DNA of 64,000 nucleotides, taken from positions 1 through 64,000 of the forward strand of contig NZ_JARVSD010000024.1 of assembly GCF_030209445.1 (NCBI RefSeq), given 5' to 3'. Source of the stretch: Promicromonospora sp. MEB111 (GTDB lineage: Bacteria; Actinomycetota; Actinomycetes; Actinomycetales; Cellulomonadaceae). Positions within the stretch are counted from its first letter, which is position 1; each line of letters starts with the position of its first letter. The position numbers were made by a program, and so were the translations under genes. Shown here in pieces: positions 25,859 to 34,057 of the stretch. Below the pieces are notes generated by a model. It was not told the origin of the DNA. It saw only the letters and a list, made by a program, of their open reading frames with translations, and searched no databases.

Positions 25859-25916
25859 GTGCTGGATATTCGCCCTCTCGAACCGTTTCGATAGGGCGAA
25901 TATCCAGCACTCAACG
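25853..25916. terminator. Long perfect hairpin holding both stop codons (family B, copy 1)
   Basis: A 24-bp perfect stem (25853-25876 with 25893-25916; arm CGTTGAGTGCTGGATATT then CGCCCT). The loop has a second mini-hairpin (TCGAA 25878-25882 with TTCGA 25887-25891). The GH3 TGA is in the left arm and the TGA of the convergent GNAT gene is the mirror bases in the right arm. A related stem occurs at 34058. Confidence 0.87.
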
Positions 25917-27056
25917 AGTCGGGAGGCGCTTCTGGAGGGCTGCCTCCGCGCCCGACGGGCGGAAGCCCAGGGACACGTTGATGTTCAGCATGTGCGCGTT
26001 CTCCTCCGCGTTGAACGTGTGCACGCGCTCGGTGTCCGGGTACCGGGCGGCCAGCTCGCGCAGGTTCACCGCCTTGACGAGCATCCCGAGCCGGTGCCCG
26101 CGATGGGCCTTGAGCGCGATGGTCTCCTCCTGGAAGACGTACGCCGGCTTGCCGTCCTGCAGCAGGAACGAGGTGCCGGCCGCGATCTCGCCGGACGGTA
26201 CGTGCTCCACCAGGGTGGTCAGCAGGCGCTGGCCGCCGCTCTCGCGCTCCTCGAGGTAGACACGGACGCGCTCGGCATCCCACGTCTCCTCGCCGAAGTC
26301 GAGCTCACCCTGCGGCACGTCCGTGGACATCCGGGTCATGAGCTGGGCGTACCCCTCGTGCCACTCCTCGGGGATGCCCTCCCACGTGTGCGTCACGTAG
26401 TCGGGGCCGGCCTTCGCGCGCGCCTCCGCCTCGAACGTCGCCAGCGTGGCAGGGTCCACCGGCAGGTCGAGCCGCGACATGCGCTCCACCTGCTCCAGGG
26501 TGTACCCGCGGCCGAGAGCGAACCGGACACCGGCCGCGTCGGACGGCAGCCGCCCGGCGCCGGTGGCCGGCACCAGCGCCTCCTCGCCGTCGGTCGCCTC
26601 CCGGGCCGAGAGCGACCAGCTGAAGAAGGTGGTCCGGCCCGCGTCGGTCGCCACCCGTTCCGCCTGTTCCGCCAGGGCGCTGCCGATCCCGCGGCGCCGG
26701 TGGTCCGGGTGGACGCCCAGGTAGAGGTCGGCGGTGTGCGTGTTGTGGTCGCGCGTCATCGAGGCGTACCCGTAACCGACGACGTCGTCGGCGGTCGGCG
26801 CGTCGCCGTCCGCGCGGTCCAGGACGGCGACGAAGCACCGCTTCTCGGAGTACTCCTGGTGCAGCATGCTGCTGACGAGCTGCTGCACGGTGCGGGCGAG
26901 GTCGTCGTACCCGAGGTTCGCGGTCTCGACGGCGCGGTCCACGGCGGCGATGCCGTGGTACGCCCAGGCGTCGGGGTGGTCGGTCACGGGGGCGGCGGCC
27001 ACCTCGAGGATGCGCCACGTCGTCGGCTCGGGCGCGTAGCCGGTCGGGGAGGTCAT
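25911..27056 (-). CDS. GNAT-family N-acetyltransferase, two-domain, paralog of 22283-23407
   Basis: A 381-residue protein with the same two-GNAT layout: acetyl-CoA loop VHPDHRRRGIGSALA near residue 117 and second-half motif AHRGHRLGMLVKAVNLREL near 325, ending NAEENAHMLNINVSLGF. It shares long identical segments with the GNAT gene upstream of the GH3, so the pair arose by duplication. The substrate is unknown. The start is only 12 bp from the hairpin that ends the lacI-type gene, so its promoter must overlap that hairpin or the gene must be reached by readthrough. Confidence 0.82.
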   Translation of the reverse strand: MTSPTGYAPEPTTWRILEVAAAPVTDHPDAWAYHGIAAVDRAVETANLGYDDLARTVQQLVSSMLHQEYSEKRCFVAVLDRADGDAPTADDVVGYGYASMTRDHNTHTADLYLGVHPDHRRRGIGSALAEQAERVATDAGRTTFFSWSLSAREATDGEEALVPATGAGRLPSDAAGVRFALGRGYTLEQVERMSRLDLPVDPATLATFEAEARAKAGPDYVTHTWEGIPEEWHEGYAQLMTRMSTDVPQGELDFGEETWDAERVRVYLEERESGGQRLLTTLVEHVPSGEIAAGTSFLLQDGKPAYVFQEETIALKAHRGHRLGMLVKAVNLRELAARYPDTERVHTFNAEENAHMLNINVSLGFRPSGAEAALQKRLPTR

Positions 27057-27067
27057 ACGACCAGGGT

Positions 27068-27115
27068 GCCCCGCACGCCGTCGGGCGGCGAGAGAATATC
27101 GACGGCGTGCGGGGC
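27068..27115 (-). terminator. Hairpin terminator of the LacI-type gene
   Basis: A 16-bp perfect stem (27068-27083 with 27100-27115; arm GCCCCGCACGCCGTCG) and a 16-nt loop. On the minus strand it begins at the last base of the regulator stop codon. The next gene on that strand starts 12 bp further on. Confidence 0.7.
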
Positions 27116-28308
27116 TATGCCGACGGGGGCGCCGTGCTCGACCGCTGCACCAGCCGCGTGGGCAGGCGGGTGTGGTGGCCGGCCGAGGGGCCGGACTCGA
27201 GCATCGCGATGACCATGCGGAGCGCCTCGGCGCCCATCTCGTGCAGGGACTGCGCCACCGTCGTCAGGGGCGGGGTGGACCCGGCGGCCTCGGGGACGTC
27301 GTCGAACCCGATGACGGACAGGTCCTCCGGGACGCGCAGGCCCAGCTCCTGGGCCACCTGGATGACGTGGATCGCGGACAGGTCGTTCGCGGCGAAGACC
27401 GCGGTGGGCCGGTCGGGGCGTTCGAGCAGGTCGTGGGTGGGCCGGTCGGACCGGTCCGGCCGGTAGCCGCCCTCCAGCACCAGGCTCGGGTCCGGGGTGA
27501 GTCCCGCGGCCTCCATCGCCTCGAAGAAGCCCAGCTCGCGCAGGCGGGCCGACTCCAGGTCACCGCGTCCGCCCAGGTAGCCGATGCGCGTGTGGCCCAG
27601 GCCGATCAGATGCTCGGTGGCGGTGCGGGCGCCGCCCAGGTTGTCGGAGTCGACGGTGGCCGGACCCGTGGGGCCGGTGTGCGGGTCGATGGCGACGATG
27701 GGCACGCCGTCGTGCTGGGGGAGGGCGAGCGTGGGCGTCACGATGACCACGCCGTCGATCAGGGTGCCCGCGAGGCGGGACAGGGAGCGCCGCTCCCAGC
27801 CCACGTGGTCCGAGCGGCCGGCGTCGCCGCAGTAGGCGAGGAGCTCGTAGCCCGTGCCCGCGATCGCGGCGGAGATGCCCTTGAGGAGCTCGGTGCTGAA
27901 CGGCTCGAACTCGGCCACGAGCACGCCGATCACGTTGGTCTGCCGGCGGCGCAGGCTGCGCGCGACCAGGGACGACTCGTACCCCAGGTCGGCGACCACG
28001 CCGAGCACGCGCTCGGCGGTGGCGGCGGCCACGCCGTACCGGCCGTTGACGACCTTGGACACGGTGGCGACCGAGACCCCGGCGACGCGCGCGACGTCGG
28101 TGATGGTGGCGCGGCCGGTCGCGCGCTCCTCGGTGGCGGACGGCCCGGGGGTCCCGGGGCCGTCCGTCACGCCGTCACCCGGTCCGGCGGTGGACCCGGG
28201 TGAGTCTGTCCCACTGTGCACGGAAGAGACAGTACATCCGGGCGAGGTGGTGTGTGCGACGGGCCGATCTGTTTCGAAATCGATATCGAAACCGTTTGAC
28301 GAAACCAT
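27115..28308 (-). CDS. LacI-family transcriptional regulator of the sugar ABC operon
   Basis: Up to 397 residues. The HTH TITDVARVAGVSVATVSKVV is followed by the hinge region SLVARSLRRRQTNVIGVLVA and a periplasmic-binding-like effector domain (VVIVTPTLALP, GHTRIGYLGG, AANDLSAIHVI, VIGFDDVPEA). The start is doubtful: ATG 28308 puts both operator palindromes inside the first 13 codons and adds about 65 residues before the HTH. GTG 28221 or 28170 would give 367 or 351 residues, nearer the family norm, but neither has a good ribosome site. It is divergent from the ABC operon it presumably represses, with the transported oligosaccharide as inducer. Confidence 0.85.
   Translation of the reverse strand: MVSSNGFDIDFETDRPVAHTTSPGCTVSSVHSGTDSPGSTAGPGDGVTDGPGTPGPSATEERATGRATITDVARVAGVSVATVSKVVNGRYGVAAATAERVLGVVADLGYESSLVARSLRRRQTNVIGVLVAEFEPFSTELLKGISAAIAGTGYELLAYCGDAGRSDHVGWERRSLSRLAGTLIDGVVIVTPTLALPQHDGVPIVAIDPHTGPTGPATVDSDNLGGARTATEHLIGLGHTRIGYLGGRGDLESARLRELGFFEAMEAAGLTPDPSLVLEGGYRPDRSDRPTHDLLERPDRPTAVFAANDLSAIHVIQVAQELGLRVPEDLSVIGFDDVPEAAGSTPPLTTVAQSLHEMGAEALRMVIAMLESGPSAGHHTRLPTRLVQRSSTAPPSA
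28271..28305. promoter_or_regulatory. LacI-type operator pair
   Basis: A 22-bp near-perfect palindrome spans 28271-28292 (outer arms GTTTCGA and TCGAAAC, one mismatch in 11 pairs). One base later comes a second, shorter symmetric site GTTTGACGAAAC (28294-28305). Palindromes centred on CG with TTTC/GAAA flanks are typical of LacI-family operators. TTGACG inside the second site could also be a -35 element. Confidence 0.7.
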
Positions 28309-28330
28309 GGCGAGACTGTCACGCTCCTGC

Positions 28331-28372
28331 TTGACGGACCTCGTCGTCCGTCAATCGGCAGCCATCTGCCGA
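28331..28372. promoter_or_regulatory. Paired inverted repeats in the divergent promoter gap
   Basis: TTGACGGAC (28331-28339) is inverted as GTCCGTCAA (28346-28354), a 9-bp perfect repeat that puts a TTGACG hexamer on each strand. It is followed by TCGGCAG-CCAT-CTGCCGA (28355-28372), a 7-bp hairpin with a 4-nt loop. The first may be a bidirectional promoter core or a second operator; the second would lie in the leader of the ABC operon. I cannot assign a clear -10. Confidence 0.45.
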
Positions 28373-28403
28373 CCGTCGATGACGACTTACAAGGGATTCC
28401 ACA

Positions 28404-29723
28404 ATGATGAGGAAAACGCGCGGCGCGGCGCTGATCGCGCTCGGCGGCTCCGTCGCCCTGGTCCTGTCCGGCTGCATCGGCGCCGGCTCCGGTTCCGGTG
28501 GCGAGGAGACGAGCCAGAACGCCGATGCCCAGGAGATCACCTGGTGGCACAACTCCAACCAGGGTGAGGGCCAGGCCTACTACGAGCAGGTCGCCAAGGA
28601 CTTCGAGGCCGACACGGGCGTCAAGGTCGACGTCCAGGCCATGCAGCACGAGGACATGCTCACCAAGCTGCAGGCGGCCTTCCAGTCCGGCGACGGGTCG
28701 CAGATCCCGGACGTCTACATGAGCCGCGGCGGCGGCGAGCTCGCCGCCGAGGTCGAGGCCGGTCTCGTGCGCGACCTCACCGAGGACTCGGCCGACACGA
28801 TCAGCAACATCTCGAACTTCACCGACCAGTACACCGTGGACGACAAGGTGTACGCCCTGCCGTACTCCATCGGCCTGGTCGGCTTCTGGTACAACAAGGA
28901 CCTCTTCGAGGCCGCGGGTATCACCGACGTGTCGCCGAACCCGACCATCGAGGAGTTCGAGGGCTACCTCGACAAGCTCAAGGACGCCGGCACCACGCCG
29001 CTGTCCGTGGGTGCGGGTGACAAGTGGCCGGCCGCGCACTACTGGTACTACAGCGTGGTCCGCGAGTGCCCGTACGACGTGGTCGAGGCCGCGATCGAGA
29101 GCGCCGACTACTCCGACCCCTGCTTCATCAAGGCCGGGGAGCACACCGAGGAGATCATCGGCAAGGAGCCCTTCAACAGGGGCTTCCTCACCACCCCGGC
29201 GCAGTCGGGCCCGACGTCGGCGTCCGGCCTGCTCGCGACCGGCAAGGTCGGCATGGAGCTCGCCGGTCACTGGGAGCCCGGCGTGGCCGGCGGCCTGACC
29301 GAGGACGGCGCGGTGCCCGACTTCCTCGGCTGGTTCGCCTTCCCGACGTTCGACGGCCAGGGCGGCGACCCCGCCGACCAGATGGGCGGCGGCGACGCCT
29401 GGTCCGTCTCGGCCTCCGCGCCCGACGCGGCGGTCGACTTCGCCAACTACCTGCTCTCGGACGAGGTCCAGCAGGGCTTCGCCGAGCGCGACATGGGCCT
29501 GCCGACCAACCCGACGGCCACCGGCTCGCTCGCCAACGAGACCCTCGCGCAGCTCATCCCGGTGCGCGACGGCGGCGGCGTGACGCAGCTCTACCTCGAC
29601 ACGCGCCTCGGCCAGTCGATCGGTGGTGCCATGAACGACGAGATCGCCCTCATGTTCGCCGGCGAGGCGGGCCCGCAGGACGTCGTCGACGCCATCCAGA
29701 CAGCGGCCGAAGCGGAGCAGTGA
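28404..29723 (+). CDS. Sugar ABC transporter substrate-binding lipoprotein (BxlE-like)
   Basis: A 439-residue lipoprotein with lipobox LVLSGC (Cys near residue 24), a Gly/Ser-rich linker and a family 1 extracellular solute-binding fold (ITWWHNSNQGEGQAYYEQV opening, YALPYSIGLVGFWYNKDLFE near 152, WEPGVAGG near 292). It binds an oligosaccharide outside the cell for the two permeases that follow. Gene order regulator / binding protein / two permeases / GH3 is that of the streptomycete bxl xylobiose operon, so xylobiose or a similar disaccharide is the best guess. An AAGGGA ribosome site precedes a double ATG (28404 and 28407). Confidence 0.9.
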   Translation: MMRKTRGAALIALGGSVALVLSGCIGAGSGSGGEETSQNADAQEITWWHNSNQGEGQAYYEQVAKDFEADTGVKVDVQAMQHEDMLTKLQAAFQSGDGSQIPDVYMSRGGGELAAEVEAGLVRDLTEDSADTISNISNFTDQYTVDDKVYALPYSIGLVGFWYNKDLFEAAGITDVSPNPTIEEFEGYLDKLKDAGTTPLSVGAGDKWPAAHYWYYSVVRECPYDVVEAAIESADYSDPCFIKAGEHTEEIIGKEPFNRGFLTTPAQSGPTSASGLLATGKVGMELAGHWEPGVAGGLTEDGAVPDFLGWFAFPTFDGQGGDPADQMGGGDAWSVSASAPDAAVDFANYLLSDEVQQGFAERDMGLPTNPTATGSLANETLAQLIPVRDGGGVTQLYLDTRLGQSIGGAMNDEIALMFAGEAGPQDVVDAIQTAAEAEQ

Positions 29724-29727
29724 GCAG

Positions 29728-30687
29728 GTGACGGCACCAGCCCGGGGCGGGCGCGGCAGAGTGAGCTCTGCGTGGCGCAAGCGTCTCGAGATCGCATTCT
29801 TCGTCACGCCCGCCCTGGCGCTGTTCGCCCTGTTCGTGGTCTGGCCCATCGTCACGGCCGTCCAGCTCTCGGTGTTCCGCTGGAAGGGCTTCGGGCCGCT
29901 GACCGACTTCGTCGGCCTGCGGAACTACGTGACCGTCCTGGGCGACGACGTCTTCGTCGACTCCGTCGTCCACAACCTGATCATCGTCGGCGGGTCGATC
30001 GCGCTCCAGCTCCCGCTGGGGCTGGCCATCGCCCTGCTGCTCAACCGCAAGATGTGGGGCCAGGGCCTGCTGCGCACGATCATCTTCGTGCCGTATGTGC
30101 TCGCCGAGGTCATCGCGGGCGTGGTCTGGTTCCAGCTGCTGCAGCCGGAGTACGGCGTGATCGACGGGCTGCTCGGCGCCGTCGGCCTCCAGGCGCCGGA
30201 GCAGGGCTGGCTCGGTGACCCCGACCTCGCGCTGCTGACCGTGCTGATCGTGCTCACGTGGAAGTACCTCGGCCTGGCCGTGATCCTCTTCCTGGCCGGC
30301 CTGCAGGGCGTCCCCGAGGAGCTGTACGAGGCGGCCCAGCTCGACGGCGCCTCGTGGTGGCAGACGCAGCGCAAGATCAGCGTGCCGCTGCTCGGCCCGA
30401 CCATGCGCACCTGGGCGTTCCTGTCGATGATCGGCTCGCTCCAGCTCTTCGACATGGTGTGGATCCTGACCGGCGGCGGGCCCGCCAACTCCACGACCAC
30501 CATGGCGACCTACCTCATCAACCAGGGCACCCGCAGCCAGAACTTCGGCATCGCCGGGGCGGCCTCGGTGATCCTGTTCGTCATCGCGCTCGTCATGGCG
30601 GTGCTCTACCAGCAGCTCGTCCTGAGCCGGGACACGCGCTCCGACGTGGTGACGGTGAAGCGCAGCAGGAAGAAGGTGACCCGGTGA
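29728..30687 (+). CDS. Sugar ABC transporter permease (MalF type, BxlF-like)
   Basis: A 319-residue membrane protein with six helices and the cytoplasmic EAA loop EELYEAAQLDGASWWQTQRK near residue 200, which docks on the ATPase. TGGGPANSTTTMATYL near 251 is also typical. GTG start 4 bp after the binding-protein stop. The operon has no ATPase gene; such transporters in actinobacteria share one multitasking ATPase (MsiK type) encoded elsewhere. It overlaps the next permease gene by 4 bp. Confidence 0.92.
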   Translation: MTAPARGGRGRVSSAWRKRLEIAFFVTPALALFALFVVWPIVTAVQLSVFRWKGFGPLTDFVGLRNYVTVLGDDVFVDSVVHNLIIVGGSIALQLPLGLAIALLLNRKMWGQGLLRTIIFVPYVLAEVIAGVVWFQLLQPEYGVIDGLLGAVGLQAPEQGWLGDPDLALLTVLIVLTWKYLGLAVILFLAGLQGVPEELYEAAQLDGASWWQTQRKISVPLLGPTMRTWAFLSMIGSLQLFDMVWILTGGGPANSTTTMATYLINQGTRSQNFGIAGAASVILFVIALVMAVLYQQLVLSRDTRSDVVTVKRSRKKVTR

Positions 30688-31583
30688 GCGCCCCGACCAC
30701 GAACGTGCTCATGAGCGCCCCGACCGCCCGGAACACCGGCCGCGAGCCGGCCCGGAGGCGGCGCTCGAACGGGGGCAGCCAGCCCCTCGTCTACGCGATC
30801 GCCCTGGTGGTCGTGGCCCTGACCCTGGGACCCGTGCTCTACGGCGTGCTGGGTGGGTTCCGCACCAACGCCCAGATCGCCCAGGACCCGTCGGGCCTGC
30901 CGGACCCGTGGGTGCTCGACAACTACGTGGGCGTGCTGACCAGCGCCAGCTTCTGGCAGTACGCCGTCAACTCGGCGGTCATCGCCGTGCTGACCACCGC
31001 GATCACGGTCGTGCTCGGCGTGATGGCCGCCTACCCCCTGGCCCGGTACCGGTTCAAGGGGCGCGAGGCGCTGTTCATGGTGTTCGTCGTCGGCCTGCTC
31101 TTCCCGGCCACGGTGGCGATCGTCCCGCTGTTCATCCTCATCACGCAGAACCTGCAGCTCGGCAACACGTGGCTCGGCGTCGCCCTGCCGCAGGCGGCGT
31201 TCGCGCTGCCCGTGACCGTGGTGATCCTGCGGCCGTTCCTGGCCGCGATCCCGCAGGAGCTCGAGGAGGCGGCCCAGCTCGACGGCACGTCCCGCATCGG
31301 GTTCTTCTGGCGCGTCCTGCTGCCGCTGTCCGGGCCGGGCATGGTCACGGTCGGCGTGCTCGCGTTCGTCGGGTCCTGGAACGCCTACCTGCTGCCGCTG
31401 CTCCTGCTCCAGTCGGACATGAAGACGCTGCCGCTCGGCGTGGCCGACTTCTCGTCGGAGCACTCCGCCGACACCGCCGGCGTCTTCGCCTTCACCACGC
31501 TAGCCATGATTCCCGCCCTGGTGTTCTTCCTCGCCATGCAGAAGCGCATCGTCAACGGGCTGCAGGGGGCGGTCAAGGGTTAG
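30684..31583 (+). CDS. Sugar ABC transporter permease (MalG type, BxlG-like)
   Basis: A 299-residue membrane protein with six helices after an Arg-rich N-terminus of about 40 residues. The EAA loop is ELEEAAQLDGTSRIGFFWRV near residue 192. The ending QKRIVNGLQGAVKG is the classic MalG-family tail. It begins with GTG in the GTGA overlap of the preceding permease. Together the two permeases form the membrane channel of the oligosaccharide importer. Confidence 0.92.
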   Translation: MSAPTTNVLMSAPTARNTGREPARRRRSNGGSQPLVYAIALVVVALTLGPVLYGVLGGFRTNAQIAQDPSGLPDPWVLDNYVGVLTSASFWQYAVNSAVIAVLTTAITVVLGVMAAYPLARYRFKGREALFMVFVVGLLFPATVAIVPLFILITQNLQLGNTWLGVALPQAAFALPVTVVILRPFLAAIPQELEEAAQLDGTSRIGFFWRVLLPLSGPGMVTVGVLAFVGSWNAYLLPLLLLQSDMKTLPLGVADFSSEHSADTAGVFAFTTLAMIPALVFFLAMQKRIVNGLQGAVKG

Positions 31584-31599
31584 GTCCCCGCCGGGGACC
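31583..31599 (+). promoter_or_regulatory. Intercistronic hairpin between permease and GH3 genes
   Basis: A 7-bp perfect stem GGTCCCC/GGGGACC (31583-31589 with 31593-31599) and a 3-nt loop starts on the last base of the permease stop. It may set the expression ratio between transporter and hydrolase. Downstream, the 8-bp palindrome AAACGTTT (31628-31635) falls between the ribosome site and the GH3 start. Confidence 0.5.
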
Positions 31600-31636
31600 C
31601 GCCTTCGACCAGCCTGATCACGAGAGGAAACGTTTG

Positions 31637-34051
31637 ATGACCGAACTGCCGGTGGCGCTGAGGGCGATGCCCGAGGTGTCGGAGCGCGTGCGCGACCTGC
31701 ACGCACGGATGACCCTCGAGGAGAAGCTGGCCCAGCTGGTCGGGTACTGGCTGGACCAGGGCGGCAACGTCGTGGCACCGATGCAGGGCGAGATGGCCGG
31801 GGGCCAGGGGTCCACCGCGCTCCCGGACATCACCAGGCACGGCCTGGGGCACTACACCCGCGTGTACGGCACGCGGCCGGTGGACCCGGCGGAGCGCGCC
31901 GCGTGGCTCTGGGCCGAGCAGCGCCGGATCAAGCGCGAGACGCGCCTCGGGATCCCCGCGCTGGTCCACGAGGAGTGCCTCACGGGCCTGGCGGCCTGGA
32001 AGGCGGCCACCTTCCCGACGCCGCTCGCGTGGGGCGCGTCGTTCGACCCGGAGCTGGTCACCGAGATGGGCCGCCTCATCGGCGAGTCCATGCGGGAGCT
32101 GGGGATCCACCAGGGCCTCGCGCCGGTGCTCGACGTCGTCCGGGACCCCCGCTGGGGCCGGGTCGACGAGTGCATCGGCGAGGACCCGTACCTCGTCGGC
32201 ACGGTCGGCACCTCGTACGTCCGCGGGCTGCAGGGCGCGGGCGTGCACGCCACGCTCAAGCACTTCGTCGCCTACTCCGGGTCCAAGGCGGGGCGCAACC
32301 ACGCCCCGGTGAGCGCGGGCCCGCGCGAGATCGCCGACGTCTTCCTGCCGCCCTTCGAGATGGCCGTGGTCGACGGCGGGGTGCGGTCCGTCATGGCCTC
32401 GTACAACGACGTCGACGGCGTGCCGATGCACTCGTCGGCCGAGTACCTCACGGAGCTGCTCCGCGAGCAGTGGGGGTTCGACGGCGTCGTGGTCGCCGAC
32501 TACTTCGGCGTCGCGTTCCTCACCGTGATGCACGCGATCGCCGCCGACCGGGGTGCCGCGGCGGCGGCGGCCCTGCAGGCCGGCGTCGACGTCGAGCTGC
32601 CCTCCGGTGACGCCTACCTCGAGCCGCTCGCCGCGCTCGTCAAGGACGGCGAGGTGCCGGTCGAGGTCGTGGACCGGGCCGTGCTGCGCGCACTGAAGCA
32701 GAAGGAGGAGCTCGGGCTCCTCGAGCCGGACGTGTACGAGGACGAGCCGCCCGCCGTCGTGGACCTCGACTCGCCCGCGCACCGCGACGTCGCCCGGCGG
32801 CTCGCCGAGGAGTCGGTGGTGCTCCTGGCGAACGACGGCGTGCTGCCGCTCGGCTCCTGGCACGACAAGCCGGCCCGGGTGGCCGTGATCGGGCCCAACG
32901 CCGACCGCCCCGAGGCCCTGATGGGCTGCTACTCGTTCGCCAACCACGTGCTGGCGCACCACCCCGGCGTGCCCACAGGGTTCGAGATCCCGTCCCTCGC
33001 CGAGGCCCTGGCCACGGAGCTCGGCGGCACGGACGCGCCCGAGCTCACGTTCGCGCGGGGCTGCGACGTCGAGGGCGACGACACCTCCGGGTTCGCCGAG
33101 GCCGTCGCCGCCGCCGAGGCCGCCGACGTGGCGGTCGTCGTGGTGGGCGACCAGGCCGGGCTGTTCGGCCGCGGCACCGTGGGCGAGGGCAACGACAGCG
33201 AGTCGCTCGACCTGCCCGGCGTGCAGCGCGAGCTCGTCGAGGCGGTGCTCGCCACCGGCAGGCCGGTCGTGATGGTGCTGCTCACCGGCCGCCCGTACGC
33301 GATCGGCTGGGCGCTCGACGGCGACGGCTCCGGTGGCCGGACGCCGGGTGCCGTGCTCCAGGCGTTCTTCCCGGGCGAGGAGGGCGGAACGGCGCTCGCG
33401 GGCGTGCTCTCGGGCCGCGTGAACCCGTCCGGGCGCCTGCCCGTGTCGCTGCCGCGGTCGGCGGGCGCGCAGCCCTACTCGTACCTCCACCCGATCCTGG
33501 GCGGGGCGTCCGAGGTGACGTCGACCGACTCGACGCCGGTGCGTGCCTTCGGGTTCGGCCTGTCGTACACGACATTCGAGCGCGAGCTCGTGTCCGTGGA
33601 CCCGTCGGTCGAGGCGGGCGGGACGTTCCGCGCCGTCGTCGCGGTGACGAACACGGGCGAGGTGGCCGGGTCCGACGTCGTGCAGCTCTACGGGCACGAC
33701 GTGGTGAGCTCGGTGGCACGGCCCACGACGCAGCTGCTCGGCTACCACCGGGTGGACCTGGCGCCGGGGGAGTCGACGACCATCGCGTTCGACGTGCCGA
33801 CCACGCGGTTCGCGTTCAGCGACCGCAAGATGGTCCGGATCGTCGAGCCCGGGGACGTCGAGGTGTGGGTCGGCGCGCACGCGGCTGACAACGTTGTCAG
33901 GGTGGTGGCCGAGGGCATCGCCGACCTGGACGAGCCGAACGGCGCCGAGCCCGTCCTGCCGCCGTCGGCCCGCCGGGTGGTCGCGATCACGGGCGACGTG
34001 CACGAGGTCACCCCGGCCGACGCCCGCTGGGTCCGGGTCCAGCCCGACTGA
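31637..34051 (+). CDS. Glycoside hydrolase family 3, beta-xylosidase/beta-glucosidase (BxlA-like)
   Basis: An 804-residue intracellular enzyme, last gene of the ABC operon. GH3 barrel (about 20-330) with PALVHEECLTGLAAW, APVLDVVRDPRWGRVDE, KHFVAYSGSKAGRNHAPVS and nucleophile D288 in VVVADYFGV; then the C-terminal sandwich (about 395-620, with VALLANDGVLPLG-like ExVVLLANDG) and a fibronectin-III-like domain. The DPRWGRVDE pattern is the oligosaccharide-cleaving type seen in bacterial beta-xylosidases and glucosidases. It presumably splits the imported disaccharide into monomers. ATG 31637 follows GAGAGGA; longer frames upstream overlap the permease. The hairpin that follows is family B. Confidence 0.92.
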   Translation: MTELPVALRAMPEVSERVRDLHARMTLEEKLAQLVGYWLDQGGNVVAPMQGEMAGGQGSTALPDITRHGLGHYTRVYGTRPVDPAERAAWLWAEQRRIKRETRLGIPALVHEECLTGLAAWKAATFPTPLAWGASFDPELVTEMGRLIGESMRELGIHQGLAPVLDVVRDPRWGRVDECIGEDPYLVGTVGTSYVRGLQGAGVHATLKHFVAYSGSKAGRNHAPVSAGPREIADVFLPPFEMAVVDGGVRSVMASYNDVDGVPMHSSAEYLTELLREQWGFDGVVVADYFGVAFLTVMHAIAADRGAAAAAALQAGVDVELPSGDAYLEPLAALVKDGEVPVEVVDRAVLRALKQKEELGLLEPDVYEDEPPAVVDLDSPAHRDVARRLAEESVVLLANDGVLPLGSWHDKPARVAVIGPNADRPEALMGCYSFANHVLAHHPGVPTGFEIPSLAEALATELGGTDAPELTFARGCDVEGDDTSGFAEAVAAAEAADVAVVVVGDQAGLFGRGTVGEGNDSESLDLPGVQRELVEAVLATGRPVVMVLLTGRPYAIGWALDGDGSGGRTPGAVLQAFFPGEEGGTALAGVLSGRVNPSGRLPVSLPRSAGAQPYSYLHPILGGASEVTSTDSTPVRAFGFGLSYTTFERELVSVDPSVEAGGTFRAVVAVTNTGEVAGSDVVQLYGHDVVSSVARPTTQLLGYHRVDLAPGESTTIAFDVPTTRFAFSDRKMVRIVEPGDVEVWVGAHAADNVVRVVAEGIADLDEPNGAEPVLPPSARRVVAITGDVHEVTPADARWVRVQPD

Positions 34052-34057
34052 CCCCGT

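Noticed and set aside
31628-31635. AAACGTTT before the second GH3 as a full LacI operator
   Set aside because: It is only 8 bp, lacks the TTTCGA flanks seen at 28271, and lies between ribosome site and start codon. Noted in the neighbouring hairpin entry but not called as an operator.
31580-34003. An 807-codon minus-strand frame opposite the second GH3 gene
   Set aside because: Same reason: compositional shadow of the GH3 coding frame, no motifs.
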